Positions 11,607 through 23,926 of a stretch of DNA of 64,000 nucleotides are shown one piece after another. Every line of letters begins with the position of its first letter. Position 1 is the stretch's first letter. Both the position numbers and the translations under genes were made by a program. Source of the DNA: Gnetum montanum. Lineage: Eukaryota > Streptophyta > Gnetopsida > Gnetales > Gnetaceae. Under the pieces are notes generated by a model that saw nothing but the letters and a program-made list of their open reading frames with translations, was not told where the DNA came from and searched no databases. The stretch spans positions 438,726 to 502,725 of the forward strand of contig MNCI01005969.1 in the NCBI GenBank assembly GCA_015680685.1, given 5' to 3'.

Positions 11607-12489
11607 CCATCCCAGGGGGACTTATTACCAACCTCAACATGGTCATCAATTGTAGTGGAAACAATCATAGTTATGGAGGAGGCCACTAACAAATCAGTAC
11701 TATCCACCCTATTTTCCAAAATCACATAGATATTACGTTCAACACCTTGTTTCTCTAACTAGTTCTACATCCTCTACTTCAAATCATCATTACCACTCTC
11801 CTAAGTACCATCAACCCATGATATCCCTTAAAGGATCACCACCTCGTGCCTCTTACCATCCAACCTACCCTTGATATTCTCATATCCCAGCTCATTATAT
11901 GTCACCATTGTGAACACAAGAAGGTTTCACGTTGCAATGTCAACAAATGAATGCCTTTTATGCTACAAATGTGCATAGATATGCTAACACCAATGGGTCT
12001 TAACTACAACGTAGAAAAAACCCCTTTTGGAGAAAAGGTCGTATGCTAGAGCAGACCACGCATGGACCCACCATATCATCTGAGCTAGCACAATGCCAAT
12101 CTAGTGCACCAGCTTCCTTGACTCAATCACCATCCTCTGATCCTACACATAGGTCACCATCCATCAGTACTCCAATCTCAAATCCAAAAAATGAATCTAA
12201 CAGTATGGGGAGATAAGTAAATCCATGCATACCATATCATGATCAAGGGTGCAATCATGGGCCAGACATCCATAACATTAGCACACCTCATACCTTGACC
12301 CACCATGCATTTAATAATCAAGTATGTGACCAAAAAGTTTTCTACCTAGCCACCACACCACCAATAGACACCCAGTGACTAGGGCATGAATGGTTACCAA
12401 TGTTTCATACATGCATGGATCCTATTTATCCACGTATTAATCCTTGTCATAGCCAAATGTTTAGTCGTGGGGGTTACCCCCCATTTTAA
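11607..12489 (+). pseudogene. Gag C-terminal tail of B (first unit)
   Basis: Continues the gag-like frame after the solo LTR. It is a Pro/Ser/Tyr/His-rich tail with scattered stops, ending MFSRGGYPPF and a stop at 12487-12489. The same ending occurs in unit two (18057), and with changes in F (39635) and L (56438). The codons for FSRGG contain the polypurine-like DNA TTTAGTCGTGGGGG. The tail has no known domain; I infer it is Gag because it follows the knuckle-like motif without interruption in E and L. Confidence 0.5.
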
Positions 12490-14443
12490 GCTTCAGGATT
12501 GTTAAGTGTTTTTCACCTTTTGTTTTACATCTTCTTGTTTTCATGTTGTTAATATTTTCTAATTTTTGTTTTACACCATTGTTAGTACATTTGCTATTTC
12601 TTGAAAATTTTACACTTTCTTTTATATTTTATTTTATTTTATTTTGGTGTGATTTTTTAACTTTTTGTTAATAAGTACCAGGTACAGTGGTAATGCATTA
12701 TTTGATGGTGGTATGTACTATTTTGTTATTTGATTGTTGGTGTTTGGATTCTAGCTTTGAATTTTGTTACTGACGATTAGGACATGGTTCTTTTTCATGC
12801 AATAGGTAGTGAGTCCACAACATCCACCCATCCACAAACTCTATGGTTTTCCTTGTTCTTGAAATGTGCAGTCCATTTTTCATTAATGAAACTTTAACAA
12901 ACTTGTAAGTTTGGTAGTTTCTGAAATTGGAAAGGATTCAAGGGTTTGAATAGGGTGTGACTTCAAGGGGATTTGGTATTCTTTGTGCCTTTCTGTTTCC
13001 TTTGGTAAATGTGTGTTTTCATGGACTTCTTACCATTCTGTGTTGACTAATAAAAAGAAGTTGAATAAGTCTTTGCATGATGTGGTTCTCATAAAAAAAA
13101 TGATGGGAATTCAAGGCACAATCCTTAGACAAAATAGATGCATGTCTTTGCATGATGTGGTTTTCATTTCAAAAAATAAGGAAAAAAAGATGAGAATTCA
13201 AAGCACATCCCTTAGACAAAATAAACGAGCTACAAGCACTGGTTATGGGACTAGAAAGACATGTTACCCATGCTTGAAGATCCCCTCTAAGTAAGGCCCT
13301 TCCTCACTTCCTACTTTTCTTTTCTTCTTTAATAGGGAACGATGGTTGTTCTATGGGAGCACTCTTGTATCTTAGGGAATAGGTTGGTCTTAGAATGACG
13401 ATGTGAAGTCATTGAACATGGTTGGTTATGGTTTGGACCAAGGATGGATTCTATTAATTCGTTTGCCCACAAAATCCACAAGGGACTTCATGTGACCTTA
13501 ATCAGGGACTCCATTCCACTCTCTCTCATCCATCTATGCTTTCCATGTCTAACCTCACTATTGGTTTTATGTTCTTGTTTAATGTCTTGGTTTGATGTGT
13601 TAGAATTCTTAGTTAATTTATTTTGGATTTTTTTACTTAACCTTTTGTAACCATTAATCATTCACAGAGCCCACGAACTCTTTGGTTTGAAGTAATGCAA
13701 GGGCATAAAAGGATTGTGCCTACTTTGTGAAGGACTCACTTACATATCTTTTGGTTGGGTTAGTTAAGTTCTTTGTCCTTAGATACTCTTACAATCAAAT
13801 TATTTTGTTTACTTCATCAATGACATCCAATTGTGCACATCTTCACAACATTTTTCAATGAACTTTCCTTTTTGTTGTTGTGAATTCTTACACCCTCTTC
13901 AAATATTTCCTTGTGTAGAACTTTTTCGAATTTAATGGATCACTTATCTATTTTACCTTATTTGTTAGCCTTCCTGCTAACAGTACTAAAGGAATAAACC
14001 TACCACAATAACAACCTAGTCGAGTGTAACCACTGATGAGATAAGGTATTTAACAGCTATGTGTTACACATTGCATACTAATTCACGATTTTATTGTGAT
14101 TGTAGTGGAAAGCATGGGCTAGAAGCAAGACTATCTTCACCAAGGATGTTGCAGTAGTACCACACAATGTGGGCCATTCATGATCATTAGATCTTCTCTC
14201 TCACTCTTTAGCTACCAAGAGGCATTGGATGTCAGTTTTCTCCAAGGTGTTCACTTCTCTTATCATGAACACCCAATTTTGTAAAGATTGTAACTCCATA
14301 CACTTGGGCACTCAAAGTCTATTTGTTCCATCTGAGTTAGTTTGTATGTCAGTCAATTATCCCATACCTGCCTAATATTTTGCAAGGAACTTGTTCCTGC
14401 TCTTTTGCGCTTGAGGATGAGGTTTCATTCAATCGTGGAGGTA
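12490..14443 (+). other. 3' noncoding region of B (first unit) and polypurine tract
   Basis: AT-rich with no gene; the T-rich open frames are low-complexity. It contains the shared blocks: AGTGAGTCCACAACATCCAC near 12807, AAAGACATGTTACCCATGC at 13255 and GAAGGACTCACTTACAT near 13730. A two-unit tandem repeat of the GTCTTTGCATGATGTGGTT word lies at 13069-13225. It ends with the tract AATCGTGGAGGTA (14431-14443) before LTR B. Confidence 0.6.
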
Positions 14444-15002
14444 TGATGAATTACATTTTACACACACTCCAACATTGGAGCCTCGACGTTGGAGCCTAGA
14501 TGTGACGTCAGGTATCCGACATCGCGGGATATACACTGTCCTATAAATATAGGGCCTAAGCTCCTGATTTGGAATGAGTCTTTATTAGTTTTCAAGTAGT
14601 TTTTCATAGTTTTGTCAATAGAGTAGCCAACCTCTTGCAGTTTTATTCCATAATCTTAGAGAACAGTTAATGAGTGCCTAGAGAGTGGACTTGAGTTAGT
14701 TGTACAAGGTCTTATTCAACTGGCAATGTACCTAAACATATTCCATGAGTGGAAATTAGATCAAGATTGATTCATATGCATTGCAACACCTTGACTTAGA
14801 GTAGATTTACTTTCCATGCAATTTATGTTTCATGTACTTAGTTAATATTTACATTTTTATGCATTAATTAATTAAGCACATAAGTATGATTGCTTTGAGC
14901 ATGCGTATGACTCTTAGTAATCCCAGCAACGCTTAATGTTTGGTAACCTAGCAGTGTTATATGTGTTCAAGATGTGCACGGGAAGTGGGATTGGATACTT
15001 AT
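14444..15002 (+). repeat. B LTR copy, first unit (interrupted)
   Basis: TGATGAATTACATTTTACAC with TATA at about 14532, cut at CTTAT (14998-15002) by the minus-strand element D. The remaining U5 is absent because the duplication unit ends inside D. Confidence 0.8.
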
Positions 15003-16084
15003 TGATGAGCGATGAGGTACCCCTATGCCCAACCATACGAATCACTAAGGAGTTATGCATGATTCGATTGAATTCCACAGACTTATAGTTATCTCATATA
15101 CTAGTTTCTCTAGGAGTGAAATGGTGTTAAGAACATTTGTTGTCTTCCCAACTACATTTGTGAGGCTTAAGGGTATGGTTTAAGTGTAACTGAGGTATAT
15201 GAATTTGTCATTTTATATTTTATGAATGTAATCGCCTACAACAAGAATAAGGGTAGAGTGGATTGAAAACTAATGTCTATTGCCTAACTAGCTTAACACA
15301 AGTAACTACCCCACTTTCTTGGACACATCTTGAACACATATAGCATTGCGGGGCTACCAAATGTTAAGCATTGCTAGGTTACAAAGTACTATATGAATGC
15401 TCAAAGTGGTCGTGCTTGCATTCATTAACTACTGGAAATAAATTGCTTAATTCAAATGCATTAAAATAAAGAGTGAGAAAGTAAAATGCATTAAAAAAAT
15501 ATTAAGCTATTCTTAGTGCTACAAGGATTGTCAAAAGAGTTTGTTTTATTCCTGTCACACTACTACACTCAGGTACATTAGTGCTCAAACAAGGAATCGT
15601 ATACACTTTAGACTCCTTCTATGGGCACTCAGAAAATATTCTAACTTTGAAGAAAATAAACTACAAGAGCTTCGTTACTCTGACTAAGAATGACTAAAAA
15701 ACTAACTCATAACAAGAGCCCAGGCATGGTATTGATAGACTTGGGGTATACACCCTGATGTTGGATATCCGACATCAAAGCTAAGGCTTGATATCGTGTA
15801 CTCAACATCATGGCCGTTGAAAAATGATGATTTATCATACCCCCATGACTAAATGAAAACTCATCCTTGGGTTAAGAAGAGGAGGAACAAGTTCTTTACA
15901 ACATAACATATTGGATAGGTATGGGATTATTGATTGACATTACAAACTAACTTAGATGAAATGGACATATAGACTTTGAGTGCCCAAGTATATGGAATTA
16001 CAATATTTTTATAACATTGGATGTTCATGATAAGAGAGGTGAACACCCTGAATAACATTGACATCCAACAACTCATTAGTAGCA

Positions 16085-16125
<41 letters not shown>

Positions 16126-16483
16126 ATCCAATGATCACAAATGATCCTCATTGTGTGGTCTAGATACATCATCCTTGGTAAGGATAGTCCCACTTCTAGT
16201 CCATGTTTCCCATTGTAATCACAACAAAATCGTGAATTAGTATGTAAAGTGTAACACATAGTGGTTAATGTGTTATCTCATCGATGGTCACATTCGGCTA
16301 GGTTGTGATTGTGGTAGATGAGTTTCTTTAATAGTGTTAGCGGTAAGGCTGATGAATAAGGTAAAGTAAATAGGTGGTTCATTAAATTTAGAAAAAGCTC
16401 AACACTAGGAAAATATTCAAAGAGGGTATAAAAAGTCACAACAATAAAAAGAAAAATTCACTGAAACTGTTGTGAAGATGTGC
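15003..16483 (-). mobile_element. Element D: truncated minus-strand copy of E
   Basis: LTR 15003-15837 (TGATGAGCGATGAGG...TTATCA) is followed on the minus strand by the polypurine tract (CATGGGGGTA, 15838-15847) and 3' noncoding sequence equivalent to E 48012-48646. It stops at GATGTGCACAAG, where similarity to E ends and filler begins. It is the duplicate of the left end of E, not an independent insertion, because both sit at the same base of LTR B. Confidence 0.75.
16091..16124. repeat. (GA)n microsatellite
   Basis: About fifteen GA units in element D; the homologous run in E (48270-48288) is shorter. A (7560) and C (32745) carry the same tract as CT, so it is an ancestral feature of the 3' interior that has expanded here. 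Confidence 0.9.
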
Positions 16484-17142
16484 ACAAGGGCTTTGGACTC
16501 TATCTTCTCGTTACCAGTTTTTCTCCAAGATTGATTTTAACTATTGGTGAAAGGTATTATTGTCAACAAAAGAAGAAAAACCTGAATATTGAGACAACCT
16601 TAAGAAGAAATTAGGGCCCTCTTTCTGCCATTGTAGAAACAATTGTATCAAGATCCTCTTTCCCATAAAGACTTCATGACATACCTCCATGCATCGATCC
16701 TTTTTGAGTTATGCTTCTGAGGGCTGATAGTTCCTAGAGGTGTGGTCTATTACCTCATACTCTAGGTTTGATGATTCAATGCCTAGTTTTATGAGAATGG
16801 TCATAAGCATGACATGAGCAAATGGATGAGGAGGTAACAAAATGTTGCCCTCTATGTACCTTTAGTGCAATTGTTCATCTTGATGAAGGATAAAGGTGAA
16901 ATCAAAATAGTAGGGATCTTTATGTGCATAGACCAACTTAAGCTATTGAGGCTTCTCACTAGTAGTTCTTTTAGTCCTATCCTACTATTGATTAGATTCA
17001 TCAACATGTGGTGGAGATTCATTCTTGTGAGAAAAAGCCATCTTAGTAATAGAGTATGTCTTGAGATAATTATATTATTATTATTTTGGATGAAAGATAG
17101 CTTATTGTATTATTATTATTTTGGATGAAAGATAACTTGTGA
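16484..17142. other. Filler between duplication units
   Basis: About 660 bp with no match to any other element in the window and no convincing gene. Near its right end an approximately 30-bp word, TATTATTATTTTGGATGAAAG, occurs twice (17078 and 17113), a pattern typical of repair by template switching. Similarity to element B resumes at about 17143 (AAAAGCACATGCC). Confidence 0.5.
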
Positions 17143-18057
17143 TTTGGTAAAAGCACATGCCCAGGAAATTTCCTCTCCCACAAGGTAATTATTGATAGTC
17201 CCACGACCAATTGTACCATCCTAGGGGGACTTATTACTACCAACCTCAACATGGTCATCAATTGCAGTGGCAACAACCATAGTTATGGAGGAGGCCACTA
17301 ACAAATTAGTACTATCCATGCTATCCACCAAAACTACATGGATATTACATTCAACACCCTATTTCTCTAACTAGTTCTACATCCTCTAATTCAAATCATC
17401 ATTACCTCTCTTGAGTATCATCAACCCATAACATCCCCTGAAGGATCACCACCTCATGCCTTTTACCATCCAACCTACCCTTGATATTCTCATGCCCCAC
17501 CTCATTATATGTCACCATTGTGGACACAAGAAGGTTTCACATCACAATATCAACAAACGAATGCCTTTTATGCTACAAATGTGCATAGATATGCTAACAC
17601 CAATGGGTCTTAACTGCAACGTAGAAAATGTCCATTTTGGAGAAAAGGTTGTATGCCAGAGCAGACCACGCATGGACCCACCATATCATCCGAGCTAGCA
17701 CAATGCCAATTTGGTGCACCACCTTCCTTGACTCAACCACCATCCTCCGATCCAAAAAATGAATCTAATAGTATGGGGAGATAAATAAATCCATGCATAC
17801 CATATCATGATCAAGGGTGCAATCATGGGCCAGACATCCATAACATTAGCACACCTCATACCTTGACCCACCATGCATTTAACAATCAAGTATGTGACCA
17901 ACGATTTTTCTACCTAGCCACCACACCACCAATAGACACCCAATGACTAGGACATGAATGGTTACCAATGTTTCATACATGCATGGATCCTATTCATCCA
18001 CTTATTAATCCTTGTCATGGCCAAATGTTTAGTTGTGGGGGTTACCCCCCATTCTAA
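17143..18057 (+). pseudogene. Gag C-terminal tail of B (second unit)
   Basis: Same content and order as 10549-12489 without the solo LTR: KHMPRKFPLP-like start, Pro/His/Tyr-rich tail with stops, and the terminal SCGGYPPF-like ending at 18057. It has about 40 bp fewer than unit one around 17750 (the repeated CACCATCC...CCATCAG part is missing). Confidence 0.5.
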
Positions 18058-18569
18058 GCTTCAAGATTCTTAAGTGTTTTTCACCTTTTGTTTTACACAT
18101 TTTTTGTTTTACATCTTCTTGTTCTACACATTCTTTATTTTACATCTTCTTATTTTCATGTTGTTAATCTTTTCTAATTTTTGTTTTACACCATCGTTAG
18201 TACATTTGCTATTTCTTGAAAATTTTACACTTTCTTTTATATTTTCTTTTATTGTATTTTGGTGTGATTTTCTAACTTTTTGTTAATAAGTGCCAAGTAT
18301 AGTGGTAATGCATTGATTGATGGTGGTATGTACTATTTTGTTATTTGATTGTTGGTGTCTGGATTCTAGCTTTAAATTTTGTTATTGATTAGGAAACGAT
18401 TCTTTTTCATGCAATAGGTAGTGAGTCCACAACATCCACCCATCCACAAACTCTATGGTTTTCCTTGTTCTAGAAATGTGCAGTTCCTTTTTCATTAATG
18501 AAACTTTAACGAACTTGTGACTTTGGTAGTTTTCGAAATTGGAAAGGATTCAAAGGTTTGAATAGGGTG
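18058..18569 (+). other. 3' noncoding region of B (second unit), left part
   Basis: T-rich, no gene; matches 12490-12950. It ends with the TSD GGGTG (18565-18569) of element F; sequence resumes at 45130. Confidence 0.65.
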
Positions 18570-19435
18570 TGATGAATCATGTTTTTCTAGGCCCCGATAT
18601 CGAATCCTCGATATTGGGTACACAATATCCTAGCTTGGATAACGATATCGAATACACGATATCATGATTCCTGTGTAGGCTTATAAATACCACCTTCGGA
18701 TGCATAGAAAAAAGGGAGAGGAGTTGGTAATTCTTAGGATAGAGTCTTTTTGTCATTTTTAGTTAATTTTCATTCTTTCCCTAGTGCATGCCTGCAGTGT
18801 AATGATTGTAATTGTACAGAACCTTTATGCGAGTGTGACATACTTGGACATGCACATGATTGGCAATAAAGATTGAGATTACTCCATCATTGCAGCATTC
18901 ACTTAGCCTTTAATTACTTCAATTGTTAATTGTTATTTATTGTTTTCTTTTTTAATATTTCTTTATCATCATTTACTATCCCTGTTGTTAAATGCGGAAT
19001 GAGTACAACTTGATCATGAACATTTAAGTGTAACTACTTGGTAACCCAGTAGCATATCTAGGAGTGCTTAAGTAATGTGCACTTGGTAATCCCACGAGTA
19101 GTACACAAGGTCCAAGATGTACACAGATGATTAAGGATGGATGCTCATCGCACTTAGGCGAGTTTAGATTTTGCTTTTTATTGCCCATTAGCTAAAGTCA
19201 AGATTATTTTCCATTGTCTCTAGGAGTAGCATTAGCTAGGATCCCATCATTTACCTCACTCTAGACTAAACCATACGTGACAAAGCAAATACTAGTCTAG
19301 GTGGGAAGACAACGAACTACGATCAACGTGTAACTATCTAGATACCACGACTAGTCCATCTGCAGAGTTCGACTGGATCCTGCGTACACGCTTGTATTCA
19401 TATGGTTGAGTGTAGGGGTACCTTGCCACTCATCA
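18570..19435 (+). repeat. F 5' LTR (866 bp)
   Basis: U3 has CGATATCGAATCCTCGATAT and CGATATCGAATACACGATAT palindromic words (18596-18665), TATA (CTTATAAATACC) at about 18680, R/U5 with TTTATGCGAGTGTGACATAC and GCAATAAAGATTG, and the end GTAGGGGTACCTTGCCACTC. Confidence 0.85.
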
Positions 19436-19457
19436 TTAGCGCCATTACCAGGGATGG
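19436..19457 (+). promoter_or_regulatory. Primer-binding site of F
   Basis: TTAGCGCCATTACCAGGGAT directly after the LTR; the closest match to the tRNA-Asp complement among the gag-only elements here. Confidence 0.7.
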
Positions 19458-19567
19458 TGCTAGTTATTTAGAATAGTTACATCATCCAAGATCACTGTAA
19501 CGAAGCCCTGATGATATATCTTTTAGAAAAAAAGTAATTGCAAATAAGTTACACATAATTCACAACA

Positions 19568-19761
19568 ATGTCTTCCTCACAAGACTATGCTAACACAACA
19601 ACTAGTGAGGCAATTCATTGGAGAAACAACGAAATATACGATCATGAAGACGAAGTTTAGAGTACTCAATCTTATGCAGGGGTCCCCTATGTTCATGAAC
19701 ACCCCAATGGTACTCAATGACTCTTGTCATCCAACTCTAACACCTCTAGTAAGGATGGGAC
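19568..19761 (+). pseudogene. Gag N-terminus of element F
   Basis: ATG at 19568; MSSSQDYANTTTSEAIHWRN and NEIYDHEDEV match Gag starts of L (54396), B (8998) and E. Stops follow (V-stop-STQSYAG). It is cut at 19761 by copia element G and resumes at 35233. Confidence 0.75.
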
Positions 19762-20140
19762 TGAAGAGTCTAAAGGGCCCTGGATCTACGAACTAAGCTT
19801 AAAAAAAATAAAGAACTTTGTTAGAACAAGCACACTTTTGTTAAAATTTCTAACTTCTATATGTCTTCTGTTTTATTATTTCTTCTTTTTTGAATGAATA
19901 TGTGTTGCTACAATTATATAGGCCTTTATCTCCCAAGAATAGATTTGGAGAGATAAGCATGAATCTTGTAAATCATGGAGATGATCCTTATCATCTTATT
20001 TAAGGATCTTCTTAATATGGGATAACCTAAACATGGATTGGATAAGAATTACATGAATAGGATCTCATCTTATTTAAAATAGATTAATGGATGAGATCTA
20101 TCTAATTCTATTGTGGAACATCTAGTCATCATATTCTAAA
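19762..20140 (-). repeat. Copia G 3' LTR (left, 379 bp)
   Basis: Begins TGAAGAGTCTAAAGGGCCC, ends CATATTCTAAA (right copy ATATTCCACA). It matches 34873-35227 with small indels; the left copy has extra bases around 19800-19850, the right copy a local repeat of AAGGGCCCTAGATCTATGAA. Confidence 0.85.
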
Positions 20141-21420
20141 AACCCTCCCTTGCACACCCCCCCCCTCCCATGATGGTAAGAGGTTCCACTCCTAGGAAGT
20201 CTCGAAAAGACTCAAACTTTTCACAGCTCAAAATCTTTGTAAAGATGTCTGCCATTTGTGCTTTAGTTGCACAATGTTCTATGTTTAGTATGTTATCTTG
20301 AATGAAGCTTTTGAGATGGTGATGCTTGATGTCTATGTGCTTAGAACGCCCATGATGAACATGATTATGAGCCATTGTAATAGCACTTACGTTATCACAG
20401 TATAAGTGAATGGGAGGTTTGAGTGTATATCCTATTTCAGTGCATACAGAGTGGATCCAAATGGCCTGAGTAACAGCATTCGATGCCGCAATTAGAGAGA
20501 TACATTAAATTACCAACAAGGGATCTGTGTAGTGAAGGGTTGACAGACGGGGATTTGTCATCCTTGGTAAGTTTTGTACTAAGGGCAAGTGGTGTGTTTA
20601 AAGGATTACAGTTAACCATGTCAAATTTCTCAATTAAGCATCAGGCAAATTTCATTTGGCATATGGAAATTGATTTTGTTCTTTGGATAACTTGAAAACC
20701 CAAAAAGTATGACATCTTCCCTAAATCAGACATTTCGAATTCATTTTTCATGGCATTAAGAAAATTATTTCCTGATGCAATTATAGATAAAAAATAGATT
20801 AAATCATCTACCTATAAACAAACACAAATAAAATAATCTCAAGATACCTTTTTGTATATTGTTGTTTAGGACTGAAGATTAATGAAGCCTTCTTGCATGA
20901 AGAATGCATGAATACGTGTGTACCATGCATGTGGAGCTTGCTTGAGCTTGTATAATGCTTTATGGAGTTTCTAAACATGATTTTGTTTTCCTTCATCAAT
21001 GAAGCCCGATGGTTGTTCCACATAAACTTCTTCATTAAGAATGCCATTAAGAAATGCAGAAGCCACATCTTAGTTGATAAATGACATAGTCAACTTGTGC
21101 AGCAATGGCAAGAAAGATTCTTACAAATTCCATTCGTGAAACATGAGCAAAGTTATCATCAAAGTCTCTACCTTATTGTTGGAGATAGCCTTTGGCAACT
21201 AGGCGAGCTTTCAATTTTTCTATTTCACCATATTGATTTCTCTTAAGTTTAAATATCCATTTCAAACCGATAATAGGCTTACCAAACAGATGAGGAACTA
21301 GGCTCCAAGTGTTGTTTTTATTAATTTGATGTAGCTCTTTCTCCATGGCATCAATCCAACAGTTATCTCGTGAAGCTTCGATGACTATGGATGGTTCTAT
21401 TAAACCATCATTGCTCCCCC
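20136..21420 (-). pseudogene. Copia G reverse transcriptase and RNase H remnant
   Basis: In minus-strand order: SRDNCWIDAMEKELHQINKN and PIIGLKWIFKLKRN with KLKARLVAKGYLQQ (about 21390-21180), start of the copia RT. The catalytic region YVDDL is near 20801-20819, where two extra bases between the Tyr and Val codons shift the frame. Then come NPLNTPLALSTKLTKDDKSP (20437-20619) and the RNase H end SKHIDIKHHHLKS with ADIFTKILS (20136-20375). Many stops; not functional. Confidence 0.85.
20141..20175 (-). promoter_or_regulatory. Polypurine tract of copia G
   Basis: Minus-strand purine-rich run (GGGAGGGGGGGG, then TGTGCAAGGGAGGG) abutting the 3' LTR, as required for plus-strand priming. Confidence 0.75.
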
Positions 21421-22640
21421 ATCAGCGTAAGTAGCGCAAAAAAGTCATCATCCAACATAGTGAAAAGAGCATTTTCAAGAGAGTCCACGTTCTGGGTTAG
21501 TGAAGTAGTGTCTCCACGAAAGTGATTTCTTGTCATGCGTTGTGTAAAATTTGTATCCAACATGTTGGAGGCTGGATGATATTGAGCTAGCCAAGAGGTG
21601 GTTGGAATCTGCCGGGAGGTGAACATTGTTGAGGTAGAAGGTATTGCAGATGAAATGGTTTGAGAAGGCGTTGTTGTAGAGGTGTGCCCTTGAAGTGGAA
21701 ATGAAAGTTGAGGATGGTGTTGCATTGTATTTGTCATTGAATGGTGGCAGAAATAGTTTCAGGTGGGATTGATCCCAAAAAATCAAGAAAAAAATGATCA
21801 GCTGTGGTGCAATTGGGGTATTGAGCCCAAAATGGAAAATGTTGTGTTTGGGCAGCTGGAAAATAATAGATTACGGGTGGCCAATAATTATGGGTGAATG
21901 TTTGGTCTTCATTTTGCTGAAAAATAGCAAGGGATAAGGATGTTGATATACATGCAGCAGAAAAATTAGAAAAAACATCACCTAGATGACCATGTCTGGG
22001 TTGTGTATGCTATGGTAATCGTTGGTTGATTGCTGCCATAGATCCATGTCCAGAATTGCTAGCAACAGGCATGTTTTTGGCAGCAGGCACATTTTTTTCA
22101 GCAGCAATAGGCACGTTTTTGCTGCAGGAACACCCACATTTTTGGCAGCAGCAACAGGCACGTTTTTTGTAGTAGCAACAGGCACATTGTTTACTGGTTC
22201 GTGACCAGAAAACTGAAAAGAATGTAGCCGAAATTTTGTAGCCTGCGTATTGTTTGGGTGATGGAAGATGACGGGAATCTGTGGGAAATAGCAATTGGTG
22301 CCGCTGTTATTGATTATGGCAGATGAAAATAGTTGGTTGCAGATCCTTTTTTATCCCTGCAGCCTAATGTATTTGTTTTTTGGTTTTCTTTTGTCCATTG
22401 CGTGGCAGCTTCCTGCAAAACAAACCCACTGATTCTAGAAGTATGCACAGCAGTTGGAAAATGGTGTGGTTGTAGATTTAACTAATTCTGCCCTTGTTGG
22501 AAGGTGCATGCTTACGTATTGGATGGCTGGGACTGCATGTTTTGATCATAACTTGCCAATTCACGCTGAGAGTGGGCATAAGACGTGTTGTTTGCTGCGT
22601 TATGATATCCCACTTTAATCCTGCGTTTTTCTTTTCACGT
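21421..22640 (-). other. Copia G variable linker between integrase and RT
   Basis: Pro/Gln/Thr/Ser-rich, poorly conserved linker in several frames, typical of copia polyproteins between integrase and RT. It includes a degenerate tandem repeat (22066-22195) encoding Ala/Val-rich NVPVAAAKNV-like units. No independent gene. Confidence 0.6.
22066..22195. repeat. Degenerate short tandem repeat in copia linker
   Basis: About five units of 24-30 bp around GGCACGTTTTTGGCAGCAGC variants. Cys-rich or Phe-rich open frames over it in other phases are shadows. Confidence 0.7.
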
Positions 22641-23921
22641 TGATGAGAAATCATATTTTGCCTTTCACATAGTTGATTTTGCTATCCCAGGTTGCCATCA
22701 AAAATACTTTTGTATGGTTTTTGATTTATACTGCATGTGTGTTCTATAGCTTTAACATCGCTACCATTTTCTATAAAAACCACATCACGTGATTCTAAAA
22801 CTTTCTTATTTTCATAATCATAACATTTATATGCTTTAGAATTTGCACAATATCCCACAAAAATACATAGCTGTCCAAGTTTATCTAGCTTTTGTCTTTT
22901 TTTTTATTGGAATTTGAATATAGCATGGTGTACCAAAAATTTTCAAATAAGAGATATTGGGTGAATATCTATTCCATAATTCATATGGAGTTTTATTTTG
23001 AATTGATCTTAATGGCACCCTATTTAAAAGATAAATTGATATTGGACAAGCTTTTGCCCAAAATTTATTCTTCAAACCTAACATTTAAAGTAGACACCTT
23101 GCCATTTCAACCAGAATTCTATTCTTTCTCTTAGCAATACCATTTTGTTGAGGTGTGAATGATGTGGTTGTTTGATGAATAATCCCACTTTTCTTACAAA
23201 ATTCATCAAATTCAATTGATAAAAATTCACCACCATGATTTGTCCAAATTTTCTTTATTGAATTACCACTTTGATTTTCTACTTCCACCTTGAATTCTTT
23301 AAAAAATCCCCATGTTTGATCTTTTAATTTCATAAAATACCCCCAAGAAAATTGTGAAAAATCATCCACTATGATTAACATATATCGGTTTTTACCTAGG
23401 CTCTATGTTTGCATGGGATCGCATAAATCTATATGAACTAGATCTAATTTTTCTTGAGATCTATGTTCTTTTCTAGAAAATAGTAACCTTGTAATTTTTC
23501 TTGGTTGACATAAGCCACAATCATGATTATTTGGCAAAAAATTTTTTGGCATACCTCTTACAATTTCTCCTTTTTGCATGCGGTCCATTGAGCCAAAGTT
23601 GACATGTCCTAACCGAGCATGCCATAACCATGCTATGTCTTTAGTGACAGTGAGACAATGAACATCCTTTTGCATCTGTAACTTGTACATCTGATTCTTG
23701 CTTATAGGAATAATGACAATACCTTTATCATCATTAGCCTTAGAAATTTTACAAACATCTTTTTCAAATTCAACACGATACCCATTGTGACAGAATTGCC
23801 CCACACTTAATAAATTCTTTGAAAGATTTGGAACAAAATAAATTTGGGAAATAACACATTTGTTACCTTTAATTGTTGGGAAGGTAAGTGATCCAATTCC
23901 AGCAATGGTTAACTACTTCCC
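22641..23921 (-). pseudogene. Copia G integrase remnant
   Basis: Minus strand, 23921 downward: end of protease (ISQIYFVPNLSKNLLSVGQF), the pre-integrase zinc region (LWHARLGHVNFGSM, GMPKNF, CGLCQPRK), the core (IIVDDFSQFSWGYFMKLKDQ, EFDEFC, TPQQNGIAKRKNR; 23085-23381) and the downstream NKTPYELWNRYSP (22881-23084). The family motif TDxGGEF reads TNHGGEF and QNGxAERKNR reads QNGIAKRKNR, so two catalytic acids are lost (D to N, E to K) besides stops and frameshifts. Confidence 0.9.
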
Positions 23922-23926
23922 ATTAC

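Larger units (their letters stand above)
10549..16483 (+). repeat. First unit of a large tandem duplication inside B
   Basis: Matches 17143-48646 in order: gag tail, 3' noncoding region, B LTR and the left end of the minus-strand element inserted at CTTAT. This unit holds a private solo LTR (10625-11606) where the second unit has the empty site (single CCATC, about 17216). It lacks F, showing the undisrupted sequence (TTTGAATAGGGTGTGAC, about 12944). The insertion of D/E at an identical base in both units shows it predates the duplication. Confidence 0.7.

Noticed and set aside
15003-16483. D as a second independent insertion into LTR B
   Set aside because: It sits at exactly the same base as E in the duplicate LTR, so it is the copied left end of that element.
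18074-18286. Phe/Leu-rich open frame resembling a membrane protein
   Set aside because: It lies in a T-rich noncoding stretch; the duplicate in unit one does not keep the frame. The same applies to 49858-50174.
22010-22294. Cys-rich open frame
   Set aside because: It is an off-frame reading of the tandem repeat in the copia linker.
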